Of a DNA stretch of 40,687 bases, positions 14,716-22,808 are shown piece after piece. Numbering within the stretch: the stretch's first letter is position 1; every line of letters begins with the position of its first letter. The notes below the pieces were generated by a model. It saw nothing but the letters and a program-made list of their open reading frames with translations. It was not told where the DNA came from and searched no databases. The position numbers were made by a program, and so were the translations under genes. Origin of the DNA: Psychrobacillus antarcticus (lineage in GTDB: Bacteria; Bacillota; Bacilli; Bacillales_A; Planococcaceae); NCBI RefSeq assembly GCF_029533155.1, contig NZ_JAIZDB010000028.1, positions 1-40,687 on the forward strand, read 5' to 3'.

Positions 14716-16713
14716 TTAAAGAATAGTTTCTCCATCAACAATGATACCGTTCATTTCTATATTTCCGTTTACCTCGGAAAGGTCTAGATTGCCTTTGACC
14801 GTAATATTCGAGAGCATCAAATTACTAGACGGGATACCAATTAGCGTTAGATTCCCTTTAATAATCGCATTTCCAAGGAAGCTCGTATTTGTAACTGAAA
14901 CTGTCACGTCTCCGTTATAGATTTTTGGGATTTCTACCGTGCCTGAAAAATCCTTCGCATCAATCGTTCCGCCTGGATATTCATTTTCTGGCTTTTCATC
15001 CTTCACGTTGACAATACGTCCTTCCACTTGCGGGTTCACTTGACCAAGACTTACTAAGTGATCACGGAAGTTTTCCCAATCGGATAAGCCTAAATCTGTT
15101 ACTCTTCCGTTCTCGTATGCTTTTTTCAGAACATCGTAGCCGTCCCCACCTTTAGCAGTAAAGGCGTTCGTTGCAATGGTATACGTGCTATCTGCGTTGA
15201 TTTCTGTGTATGTGCCATCAGCATTTTTATAAGCTATAGAGACGACACGTTGTCCAGCAGCCTTTGTAGAGTCGAATTTCACTTTTGCTCCCGACACATG
15301 AAGGAATCCGCCATTTTCTCTTGGATAATCTTTCAAGCTAATTTCAAATGCAGCTTTTATTTCAGCTCCCGTAAGCTTCATAGTTGCTAAAGTATTCCCG
15401 AAAGGCAGTACAGTGATTACTTCTCCAACCGTAATTGGTCCTTGATTAATTGCAGTTCTGATTCCTCCGCCATTTTGGAAAGCCATAATAATATCTTTGT
15501 TATACTCTCTTGCTTTATTGAGCATGCCATCCGTAATCAGATTCCCAAGTGGAGTTTCATTGCTTCGAACGCTTGAACCACCAGTACTAGAGCGTGGATT
15601 TTCTAAAGCAGTTACTGCAGTAGCTCCAGTTGGTTCGTTTTTCAAGTCATTAATTTTGGACGAATATTTTGCTAATAGCTCTTTTGCCTTAGCGTCTTCC
15701 ACTTGTAAGCTCACATTTATCAATTCGCCAGCGTGTTCAATTACTTTTCCGTTTTTATCGAACTCGACATCCAATGTTCCTAAAAACTCACTATATTGAT
15801 AGGCTTGGACGATAACCGTCGGATCTTTCGTTTTCCCTGCTAAATCCTTATCTACAATTACTGGTTTTTCTAATTTAGTATGACTATGACCGCCAACAAT
15901 TACATCAATGCCACTTACTTTTGCAGCTAACTGCAAGTCATTGTCGTATGCAGGATTATCATCATAGCCAAGATGTGTTACAGCAACTACTTTGTTCACA
16001 CCTTGCTTTTCGAACTCGTCTACCATTTTTTGAGCAGCTTTTACATAATCATTAAATGTCACTTTTCCAGGACTTGAAATATCCTTCGTTTCTGCTGTAG
16101 TTAATCCAAATAGTCCAACTTTCTCTCCATTTATAACTTTAATAATCCCGCTATAAATTTGACTGCTTTTAGGATTATTTTGGATTTTCACACTAAATAG
16201 TCCTTTTAAATGCTCGTCCTGTGAAAAATCAGTATTCGCACTTACAAGCGGAAAATTAGCTTTCTTCACAAAGTCTGCTAAAGCTTTATGTCCATCCGCA
16301 CCGGATCCTAAATCGAACTCATGGTTACCAAAAGTCATCAAATCATATTTCATCAAATTCATGAATTCAACATCTGCTTGTCCCTTGAATTCGTTGAAAT
16401 ACAATGTACCAGAGAATACATCTCCAGCATCGACTAATAATGCGTTTGGATTCGCTTTTCGATATTCTTTAACAGCAGTAACTCGCTTGGCCACATTGTC
16501 CAATTGTGCATGTGTGTCATTCGTATGCATGATGGATAAGTTAAAGGTTTTACCTGAGTTTCCGCCTTTATTATTTCCATTTGGAGTGTCATTCTTTGCC
16601 AGTTTAATGAAGTCTTGCAAGGAATTATTCGCGAGACCGACACTAGTTGTAGTTAGCATTGAAATTGCGAGAACTGAAGCTACCACAGTTTTTTTCACGT
16701 TATTCTTTTTCAT
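14716..16713 (-). CDS. Secreted 5'-nucleotidase / metallophosphatase (UshA/YhcR-type)
   Basis: 665 aa, with a signal peptide ending near VGLA and AGGAGGAAATTT before the ATG. The metallophosphatase core carries LSIMHTNDTHAQLDNV, DAGDVFSGT, FGNHEFDLG and VGGHSHTKL. The C-terminal 5'-nucleotidase domain (about 360-545) has SNETPLGNLITDGML, FQNGGGIRTAI and the substrate loop TNAFTAKGGDGYDVL. The last 80 residues are a repetitive beta segment (AIIKGNLTLIGI, ITVKGNLDLSEV). It should remove phosphate from extracellular nucleotides released by the following double nuclease. Bacillus subtilis YhcR combines OB-fold nuclease and nucleotidase domains in one protein; here the work is split over two adjacent genes. 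No clear PhoP box was found upstream. Confidence 0.9.
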   Translation of the reverse strand: MKKNNVKKTVVASVLAISMLTTTSVGLANNSLQDFIKLAKNDTPNGNNKGGNSGKTFNLSIMHTNDTHAQLDNVAKRVTAVKEYRKANPNALLVDAGDVFSGTLYFNEFKGQADVEFMNLMKYDLMTFGNHEFDLGSGADGHKALADFVKKANFPLVSANTDFSQDEHLKGLFSVKIQNNPKSSQIYSGIIKVINGEKVGLFGLTTAETKDISSPGKVTFNDYVKAAQKMVDEFEKQGVNKVVAVTHLGYDDNPAYDNDLQLAAKVSGIDVIVGGHSHTKLEKPVIVDKDLAGKTKDPTVIVQAYQYSEFLGTLDVEFDKNGKVIEHAGELINVSLQVEDAKAKELLAKYSSKINDLKNEPTGATAVTALENPRSSTGGSSVRSNETPLGNLITDGMLNKAREYNKDIIMAFQNGGGIRTAINQGPITVGEVITVLPFGNTLATMKLTGAEIKAAFEISLKDYPRENGGFLHVSGAKVKFDSTKAAGQRVVSIAYKNADGTYTEINADSTYTIATNAFTAKGGDGYDVLKKAYENGRVTDLGLSDWENFRDHLVSLGQVNPQVEGRIVNVKDEKPENEYPGGTIDAKDFSGTVEIPKIYNGDVTVSVTNTSFLGNAIIKGNLTLIGIPSSNLMLSNITVKGNLDLSEVNGNIEMNGIIVDGETIL

Positions 16714-17091
16714 AAATTTCCTCCTATTTTGATTTGCTGTTCGCTTATCTTATTTAATAAAGTTCAACTATATGAATATATTGGACTAAGTAAAAACTTT
16801 CATTGATTCTGGGGTTCTACGAGGTGATTATTCGCTCTCGAAATAGCAGTTTATATATAAATAAAATCCCTTCCTTTCGCTGTTGTAATAGTGAGTCAAC
16901 TACATTTTAGCAAAGTAGAATTGTAAAGATTGTCGTTTTTTGTAAAATTCCAAAAATTATTACTATTATCATATATCGGAATGGGTATAAAGTCCTGATT
17001 TAAATATGAATCGTTCAATAACTAGGTACCTTACACTTGCTCTGTGATAGATTTGTTGTAAATTAAATCGCATTATAGTGTTCCAACGGCA
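16714..17091. other. Gene-free AT-rich leader region of the nucleotidase operon
   Basis: No gene or RNA gene is seen. It should hold the promoter of the minus-strand nucleotidase operon, but no -35/-10 pair stands out. Two TTTACA hexamers on the minus strand lie 19 bp apart, which is not the 11-bp spacing of PhoP boxes. Confidence 0.4.
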
Positions 17092-17253
17092 TTTACTTGC
17101 GGTCGCTTGTTGGATACTTGCTCTCAGTGGATTGGTACCGGCGGTTTGTTGGGGTTTACTTGCGGTTGATCTAGGTTTACTTGCGCTTGAGAGGGATTTA
17201 CTTGCGGGGTGGAAATTTATCCCACTTTCACAACAGATAATCACTACGAATAA
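17092..17253. repeat. 21-bp-phased array, copy 5 (six units), distant from the cluster
   Basis: Cores start at 17092, 17113, 17134, 17155, 17176 and 17197 in exact 21-bp steps, with the altered core (TTTATCCCACTT) at 17216 (19-bp step) and the tail CTACGAATAA. The order of unit variants (second GATACTTGC, third GGTACCGGCGGT) matches the 9.2-9.9 kb copies. Unlike those, no REP half adjoins it. It sits upstream of the zinc-ribbon membrane gene, about 70 bp from its ribosome binding site. Confidence 0.85.
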
Positions 17254-17324
17254 AAGATTTATTAGACTCATATAATCAGAGAGAGAATAATTGGCTAGAA
17301 ATAAAGTACAAAGGAGGGAAATTA

Positions 17325-18077
17325 CTGATTTGTATAAACTGTGGCCATGATCAAGTCACTGGAAACTTTTGCAGTTTATGTGGAACTGAATTGGAGGAAC
17401 TTCTATTAAATACCGAAAGTGTTGCTTCCAGAACACGACCAGCGAAACCGAATGTCCATATAGAAAATATTAAAAGCAAAACTAAAATATATAGCGCTTA
17501 CTTTATTCAACAATTAAAAAAACCTTCTCATTCACACATTCATGTAGAAAGTGAGTTTAGAAGTAGTCTTGCTAGTATTATTTTATTTACTGCACTTGTT
17601 ACCATATCCCTATTTTTATTTTCTAAGGATTTATATTGGAACAATCCACCCCATTTTTTATCCTTTTTTATGGAGTCGTTCTTACTTACATTCTTATTAA
17701 TTGGACTGGTTATACTTTCTACTTTTCTCATTAGCAATTTTTTTGGTCCACAACATTCGTTTAAAGTGATTATCAGTTTTTATGGCGGGCAATTATCAGC
17801 ACCTATTATTTTAGTATCTGCTTCTATATTTCTAATGCTTGTAGAATCATTTATTTATGGCAATGCAATTTTAACTATATGCATCATTTTTAGTCTATTT
17901 ATACTGCCACTTTATGTCATGACTTTCTTGCTTGCAAAGAGCCATTCTGGTGTTGACCCACTCTACGGATTTATATTGTATATTGCGACTTTCACTATTT
18001 TATTGATCATTTTTGTCACCATTGTTGGGAATTCTAAAATAGTGGAGTATTTTAATCATATGAGTCTTTTATTTTAA
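17325..18077 (+). CDS. Zinc-ribbon integral membrane protein
   Basis: 250 aa from a proposed CTG at 17325 (ATT at 17328 is the alternative). The strong site AAAGGAGGG at 17310-17318 and the two CxxC knuckles in CINCGHDQVTGNFCSLCGTE require a start upstream of 17331, where no ATG, GTG or TTG exists. After the ribbon comes a hydrophilic linker, then about five membrane segments (from ASIILFTALVTISLFLF to TFTILLIIFVTIVG). Proteins with an N-terminal zinc ribbon and a Yip1-like or unknown membrane bundle are common in Firmicutes, and their function is unclear. A second zinc-ribbon membrane protein is encoded at 28936-30375. Three REP halves follow the stop. Confidence 0.7.
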   Translation: MICINCGHDQVTGNFCSLCGTELEELLLNTESVASRTRPAKPNVHIENIKSKTKIYSAYFIQQLKKPSHSHIHVESEFRSSLASIILFTALVTISLFLFSKDLYWNNPPHFLSFFMESFLLTFLLIGLVILSTFLISNFFGPQHSFKVIISFYGGQLSAPIILVSASIFLMLVESFIYGNAILTICIIFSLFILPLYVMTFLLAKSHSGVDPLYGFILYIATFTILLIIFVTIVGNSKIVEYFNHMSLLF

Positions 18078-18079
18078 GA

Positions 18080-18223
18080 GAATTGTTTGCTACACAGGGA
18101 CGAAACTGGCATATGAATTGTGTGCTACACAGGGACAAAAAGCAGCCAAAACACCTTCGATCAACGTACATTATCCACAAGTACCTTATTCGAAGGTGTT
18201 TGAATTGTGTGCTACACAGGGAC
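18080..18223. repeat. Three REP half-elements with an enclosed long-arm hairpin
   Basis: Halves lie at 18080-18101, 18115-18136 and 18202-18223, all reading GAATTGTNTGCTACACAGGG then AC on the plus strand. The first begins 2 nt after the stop codon of the zinc-ribbon gene. Between the second and third, AAACACCTTCGA (18149-18160) pairs perfectly with TCGAAGGTGTTT (18190-18201) around a 29-nt loop. Confidence 0.8.
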
Positions 18224-18233
18224 AAATAATAAG

Positions 18234-18267
18234 AGAAAAAAAGCATCTGAAAAGTATCTTCAGACGC
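18234..18267 (-). terminator. Intrinsic terminator of comK
   Basis: On the minus strand GCGTCTGAA and TTCAGATGC form a stem around GATACTT, followed by TTTTTTT. It lies about 115 nt past the comK stop; the gap 18268-18381 shows no gene. Confidence 0.75.
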
Positions 18268-18381
18268 CACACGGTTAAAATATCTAGTTAGGAGACAATT
18301 TTTTAGTATACTTCATACCCATTGCCTAGCTTTTAAGTTACGTAAACAATAGAAACGTTTACCAAATGGTTCCTATGTACC

Positions 18382-18852
18382 CTACTCATTTCGATGCTGG
18401 ATACCATATATATTTAACGAGGTGTGTAGTCTTTGATGTTGTTTGAGTATTACATGTTTGGAAGCATTCACAGGAACTGAGATTCCATTTGAAAAATGGA
18501 CAATGGACTTTCCTTTGCTCACCTCTTCCACATCGAAAGGGTGATTGAATATCCATACACAGTCGACATGCCTATAGGACATAGTTGGAAAAGCACCGAA
18601 AAGATTCGGCTCTATTAACAGTGGTGTCTTTACCGAATAATTCATCAACTTTTTTATGGCTTTTAATCGTCCCTCTAACGTGGATGCAAAACGATTGCAC
18701 GCATCTTCCAGTAACTTCAATACACTCTCTTCGGAATAATAAGTTCCATGGGTCGTCACGATTCGCGTCTTTACCTTATCTGTAAAAACGGGCTCAAGCA
18801 TTAATGTTTCGTTATCAACCAAATCAGAATTACCTTTATTATCTTTCACCAC
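18382..18852 (-). CDS. comK: ComK-family competence transcription factor
   Basis: 156 aa from a GTG start with AAGGGGG just upstream. The middle and C-terminal part aligns with Bacillus subtilis ComK: VKTPLLIEPNLFGAFPTMS (ComK has PPIMVDPSNQIFLFPT), CVWIFNHPFDVEEV, IVHFSNGISVPVNAS and a basic end. It is shorter than the 192-aa B. subtilis protein at the C-terminus. ComK activates DNA-uptake genes by binding paired AT-boxes; a strict AAAA-N5-TTTT box was not found in the 249-bp upstream gap. A sigma-70 family gene lies upstream on the same strand behind its own terminator, which suggests a regulatory locus. Confidence 0.8.
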   Translation of the reverse strand: MVKDNKGNSDLVDNETLMLEPVFTDKVKTRIVTTHGTYYSEESVLKLLEDACNRFASTLEGRLKAIKKLMNYSVKTPLLIEPNLFGAFPTMSYRHVDCVWIFNHPFDVEEVSKGKSIVHFSNGISVPVNASKHVILKQHQRLHTSLNIYGIQHRNE

Positions 18853-19044
18853 AATTCCCCCTTATATTGTCCCCTCTCTATAAGCCTATCCTATCAAATT
18901 ACAATATAACTTACTAGTCTAAATATACTAAATATATTCAATATTTTAAAAATAATCCCTAAATCCTCCTTTTTAAGTTCCATTATTTAGAATTTGGTCC
19001 TATACAAAATACACAATTCCTGTCCAGGTGGTAAATTATAACTG

Positions 19045-19081
19045 AAAAAATACCGAGAAGTGAATATCGCCACTTTCTCGG
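19045..19081 (-). terminator. Intrinsic terminator of the sigma-factor gene
   Basis: CCGAGAAAGTGG and CACTTCTCGG form a near-perfect stem on the minus strand, followed by TATTTTTT. It lies about 20 nt past the stop at 19102. The gap 18853-19044 toward comK is AT-rich; its only feature is an AAAAAGGAGGATTT Shine-Dalgarno-like site near 18962-18974 (minus) with no following ATG, GTG or TTG gene. Confidence 0.75.
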
Positions 19082-19101
19082 CTTATAGACTTTTTAAAAT
19101 T

Positions 19102-19584
19102 CTACTTCTCTAAACGCTCTCGCAATTTTGTAAGCATTCTTTCTCGCCTCTTTTTGATACCTGGTATTGTAATGCCGACTCTAGTCGCAGCCTGCTGCAG
19201 CGAGATTCCCTCCACAAAAATCCAAATCAAAAGCTCTCGCTCGTTTGAATGCAATGAGTCAATCGCTAATTCTAAATCCTCATGTTCTATGCTTGTGACA
19301 AGAGATTGTTCCAGTAAAAACGCCAACTTTTCATCCTCTACAAGGTCTGCATGCTCTTCCTGTCGTTTTTCTCTTTTTAATTCGTCCAGCATTCCACCGT
19401 AAATGGAACGATACGCATAAGCTGCAAAATCTCCCTTTTCCACATCGAACTTTACCCACGCTTTCCACAATGCAATTCTTCCTGCCTGTCTATAAAGCTC
19501 ATGATTTTTGTATATGCTCAACTTTCGAATACAAGCGGAAATCATCGGCTCAAATTGTTCCAATACTTCTTCAAAATCCGTCAA
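19102..19584 (-). CDS. Sigma-70 family RNA polymerase sigma factor (small, SigH/SigO-like)
   Basis: 160 aa from a TTG start, with AAAGGAA 7 nt upstream. The region 2 part is IALWKAWVKFDVEKGDFAAY followed by RSIYGGMLDELKREKR, which gives core binding and -10 recognition. The region 4 helix-turn-helix is RELLIWIFVEGISLQQAATR through GITIPGIKKRRERMLTKL. No region 1 or 3 is present, as in alternative sigma factors. Adjacent, same-strand position to comK suggests a link with competence, as for SigH in some cocci; that is inference from context only. Regulon unknown. Confidence 0.75.
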   Translation of the reverse strand: MTDFEEVLEQFEPMISACIRKLSIYKNHELYRQAGRIALWKAWVKFDVEKGDFAAYAYRSIYGGMLDELKREKRQEEHADLVEDEKLAFLLEQSLVTSIEHEDLELAIDSLHSNERELLIWIFVEGISLQQAATRVGITIPGIKKRRERMLTKLRERLEK

Positions 19585-19664
19585 CGCTACGTTCCTTTTG
19601 AGTCATGCACGATTCGATTATTCCTAGGTAGCCTTAGAATAATAAACTCAAGAGGTGAACACCA

Positions 19665-19781
19665 ATGAACCTTTACGAAGTACTAGCATATCAAACGTGA
19701 CGTTATAGACGGTATAACTGAGAATATATGAAAAGAGTACTGTCGAAGCTTGTACAATTTGTAGAAGAGTTTAGAAAGTAA
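19665..19781 (+). other. Possible short leader peptides divergent from the sigma gene
   Basis: AAGAGGTGA precedes an ATG at 19665 that encodes MNLYEVLAYQT and then stops. A small hairpin (GTTATA-GACGG-TATAAC) follows. A second 17-codon frame, 19728-19781, encodes MKRVLSKLVQFVEEFRK, which would be an amphipathic helix, but its ribosome binding site is weak. Either could be a leader or the debris of a truncated gene. The broken protease follows. Confidence 0.2.
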
Positions 19782-19805
19782 TGCCAAAACATAAAAAGTG
19801 ACTAG

Positions 19806-20234
19806 TGTTGCATTGTTGGGTGGTTATTTAAGAGTGCATATTGTATAAGAGGTGTAACACCTAGAGGATGGGAGTCAGGAACTTGGGATGATGTTCCGGG
19901 ACTAGGTGGAAATCCGACAATAGCTAGAATTGGGTATAGTGACTTTAATAATGGACATGGCTCCAAAAATTTAGAATTGCATGAAATTGCCCATGCAATA
20001 GATATATATGTATTTGATGGAATTTCTAATTCAGATGAATTCAAGAAAATTTTAGAGAAAGAGATGTTAAGTTTAATGAGTTCTCATCCATATCCTAATT
20101 TCATTTATCACCTTTATCCTGAAGAATACTTTGCTGAGGCTTTTGCTTATTATTATTTGAACAATGAGAGAAAAGATGAATTAAAACAGAGAGCGCCACT
20201 TACTTATAGTTTCTTCCAAAAGTTAGAGAACTAA
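19806..20234 (+). pseudogene. Truncated ATLF-like (anthrax lethal factor/PPEP-type) zinc metalloprotease
   Basis: The frame opens after an in-frame TAG (19803-19805) without a plausible start. RGVTPRGWESGTWDDVPGLG, then SKNLELHEIAHAID, carries the zinc motif HEIAH. YPEEYFAEAFAYYYLNN carries the later glutamate helix of the family. About 140 residues of catalytic domain remain; the N-terminal part and signal peptide are missing. Relatives are secreted peptidases such as the Pro-Pro endopeptidases, which cut surface adhesins. The fragment may still be intact in its fold but has no visible translation signal. REPIN A begins 3 nt after its stop. Confidence 0.65.
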
Positions 20235-20237
20235 AAG

Positions 20238-20282
20238 GTCCCTGTGTAAGATACAATTCTGAATTGTATCTTACACAGGGAC
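20238..20282. repeat. REPIN A, 45-bp perfect palindrome
   Basis: Arms of 22 bp, GTCCCTGTGTAAGATACA then ATTC, around a central T. It lies between convergent genes: 3 nt after the stop of the protease fragment and 13 nt after the stop of the minus-strand SbsC-like gene. Minus-strand transcripts meet CCTTTT after the hairpin, so it should terminate them. Confidence 0.9.
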
Positions 20283-20295
20283 AGTAAAGTCTAAA

Positions 20296-22548
20296 TTAGT
20301 ACCCTGTAATCTGGAAACCTGCATTTACTTTCATGTTTAGACCATATGAGTTTTGGATGCCGTCGATGGAGTTGACTTTTAGTGTTCCTGTTAACACGCT
20401 GTCTTTTCCTTTTGACACGATAACAGTGGAACCTTTAGCTGGATCAATTGTTCCGAACTTAATTTGGAATCCATTGTTCACAGATGTGAATTTGGTATTG
20501 TCTTGGTTGTTTGTAAATTTAATTTTTGTTCCATCATTATCTTGTACGATAATTGACGCACTAGCTAAAGCTACTACTTGGTCTTGTACTAATAATAGAC
20601 CATTTTTATTTTTTAAAGGTGCAATAGTAAATACTAGTGCTTCGTTGGATAGGTCTTCATCAGCTGTTGTTCCACTACTAACCGATAAAAGGTCGAATGT
20701 TCCTTCCACTACTTTTAATGTTTTTGCATCCGAACCAGGTTTAGTAGGAGCAGCTTTTCCAGCAACTTGTTGAACGAACGAAAAATCGCTTATTGCGTTT
20801 TGGTCCACGTTTGTCCGGAAGCTCCATGTTCCATTTGCGTTTACTCTAGTTTTTCCTATATACGAACTATTCTTATAGAAGATGATTTCATAGTCTGGTA
20901 GCGCCGTACCGTTCAAGTCAACTTTACTTCCATCCATACGGTATCCCGCTGTTCCAGATTTGTACGCAAATTTAGAATCGAGTACAAAGTCAATGAGGTA
21001 GAAATTCGATGTAATCTCAAATGACGAATTAGTTGTTGGATTGTACGACCCTGAAATTGTATCCTCCACGTCCAAAGCAGATTTGAATGAATCAAAGGCT
21101 ACTGCAATTCCTTCATTTCGATAAACATCTCCTGAAGCCTTCATTATATATTTCATTCCATCTGCGGTGACAAAATAGTTATTGTTAATATCTACATAAT
21201 AAATTTTCTTATTGGAGAATGAAGCGGCTTTTGCATGAGCATAGAAGTTCATTTTAGCTGATGATTTTGTTTCTATCACTTTTTTATTTTGCATTCTATT
21301 GAAGGTAATCACATTATCAATTGAAGCGACGTTTGCATCTTTTGCAGTAAAAGCAATCGTAACATTACCATTTTTTTCAGGTGCTACATTTATACTTTTT
21401 GCTCCAACAATGATATTCTCAATGCCATTAACCGAAACAACCTTAATACCTGCAGGAATATCAACTCGTACTGTATCCCTAGAAGGCTGTTTATTTGACT
21501 CTGTAAAATTAGCTACTAGAGAAAGTACTTCTGTTGTTTCTCTATGTTGTATCGTTTGATCGCCCATTTGAATTGGTACAATGCTAACTGGAACCGTGAA
21601 GCTCACAGAATTTCCTTTGAATTTCATCGTGTATTTAATACCAGGAATTTGCACAGAAGTAGTCAATGTTACAACTGTACCATCCTTGCTTAACACGGCT
21701 CTCGAGACTGACAAAGAATTATCAAATGTAAACTCAGAAAGCTGAATAGAAGAAACAGCTCTACTTAATTTTACCGTTACAGTTGTGCTATCCACTCGAG
21801 AAATAGAAACAAGTTGAACTGGCTGAGATGCATTTATTGCATCCAGACTATTTTTCAAGGAACTTTCCCAAATCAGTATATTAGAGTCCAAAATCATTTG
21901 GGCTTCTTTTATTAATTTGTCCGCTTCCATGTACTTTCCTAGCCGAAACTGTTCTGCCGCAGTCTTAACATGCATATGCACCGTTACATCATTTTTAAGA
22001 TAATTAATAAGCTGTTCTGCTGGTCCTTTTACTACATTGCGTATCCTATCACGTGTGGATTGGCCGTACACGCGATCCAATAATATCGTTTGTTTACGGA
22101 ATTCTGCCGTCATTGCGTGATATGCAGCTTCCACTCGTTCTAAATTATTCGAACCAACTGCTTCAGAAAGAGCTTTCGTTTTCGCCTCTATCTTCTCGCT
22201 CGCTGTAATGGCATCTAAATACCCTTGTGCACGTTGAAGTTGCCTTTTCGGTTCAATTAGTAATGCTGCATACTTCAATCTATTCGAGTTACTTGCTCCA
22301 TTCAAAGCATCTTCAGCTTTAGCAATAGCCGTTTTTGCTGCATTAAATTGAGTCCAAGGTTGAGTTTTCCCATCTGCAGTTCCTTCAATAGAAATCGCCC
22401 ATTTTAATACAGTACCTGCTTTTTGAGCATTTGTTACTAATGCTTCAATATTTACAGTAGCATCCGCTTGGTGACTTGGTGCTACTGCAACGAATGCAGA
22501 CGTAGCTACAATTGAAGACACGAAAATTTTCATCGTTTTGGAATTCAC
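20296..22548 (-). CDS. Secreted S-layer-like protein with SbsC-type anchor domain
   Basis: 750 aa from a GTG start (AAAGGAGAG upstream), with signal peptide KIFVSSIVATSAFVAVAP. Residues 35-240 match the SbsC N-terminal wall-binding domain and the paralogue at 5029-6180: EAAYHAMTAEFRKQTILLDR followed by VYGQSTRDRIRNVVKGPAEQ and a VTVHMHVK helix. Residues 245-320 are an SbsA-like Ig domain (SRVDSTTVTVKLSRAVSS). The rest consists of beta-rich segments, including a stretch about a value with and without a stated subject (YYVDINNNYFVTADGMKY) and a C-terminal tandem beta region. It is probably a wall-bound surface protein; no enzymatic motif is seen. It is monocistronic, with REPIN A as its likely terminator. 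Confidence 0.75.
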   Translation of the reverse strand: MNSKTMKIFVSSIVATSAFVAVAPSHQADATVNIEALVTNAQKAGTVLKWAISIEGTADGKTQPWTQFNAAKTAIAKAEDALNGASNSNRLKYAALLIEPKRQLQRAQGYLDAITASEKIEAKTKALSEAVGSNNLERVEAAYHAMTAEFRKQTILLDRVYGQSTRDRIRNVVKGPAEQLINYLKNDVTVHMHVKTAAEQFRLGKYMEADKLIKEAQMILDSNILIWESSLKNSLDAINASQPVQLVSISRVDSTTVTVKLSRAVSSIQLSEFTFDNSLSVSRAVLSKDGTVVTLTTSVQIPGIKYTMKFKGNSVSFTVPVSIVPIQMGDQTIQHRETTEVLSLVANFTESNKQPSRDTVRVDIPAGIKVVSVNGIENIIVGAKSINVAPEKNGNVTIAFTAKDANVASIDNVITFNRMQNKKVIETKSSAKMNFYAHAKAASFSNKKIYYVDINNNYFVTADGMKYIMKASGDVYRNEGIAVAFDSFKSALDVEDTISGSYNPTTNSSFEITSNFYLIDFVLDSKFAYKSGTAGYRMDGSKVDLNGTALPDYEIIFYKNSSYIGKTRVNANGTWSFRTNVDQNAISDFSFVQQVAGKAAPTKPGSDAKTLKVVEGTFDLLSVSSGTTADEDLSNEALVFTIAPLKNKNGLLLVQDQVVALASASIIVQDNDGTKIKFTNNQDNTKFTSVNNGFQIKFGTIDPAKGSTVIVSKGKDSVLTGTLKVNSIDGIQNSYGLNMKVNAGFQITGY

Positions 22549-22759
22549 TAAAATCTCTCCTTTTTTTCGAATATAGTTTAACTACATTCAAATAGTATAA
22601 AAATATGAACAACTTTTATTTATTTTGTAACTTATTACTATATGCATCTATTTAAATGGTTATTCTCCATGCAATCCCAGTATCCCTCTATATATAGATT
22701 AATTTTTTTGGATATTATACCAATTCATACCTAATAATCTTTGTATGTGAATGAAAAAG

Positions 22760-22804
22760 GTCCCTGTGTAAGATACAATTCTGAATTGTTTCTTACACAG
22801 GGAC
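22760..22804. repeat. REPIN B, 45-bp palindrome with one mismatch
   Basis: As REPIN A, except that one arm reads GTTTCTTACAC instead of GTATCTTACAC. It begins 4 nt past the stop of the minus-strand gene at 22809 and is followed on that strand by CCTTTTTC. The remainder of 22549-22759 is AT-rich and holds only the upstream region of the SbsC-like gene. Confidence 0.9.
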
Positions 22805-22808
22805 AGTA

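Noticed and set aside
16714-16980. PhoP box upstream of the nucleotidase operon
   Set aside because: Two TTTACA hexamers exist, but their 19-bp spacing does not fit the 11-bp Pho repeat.
18052-18270. Minus-strand 72-aa frame over the REP cluster after the zinc-ribbon gene
   Set aside because: It is made of repeated REP halves (LSLCSTQF twice) and a terminator, with no coding signal.
18853-19044. ComK autoregulatory K-box upstream of comK
   Set aside because: AT-rich, but no pair of AAAA-N5-TTTT boxes at the expected spacing was found.
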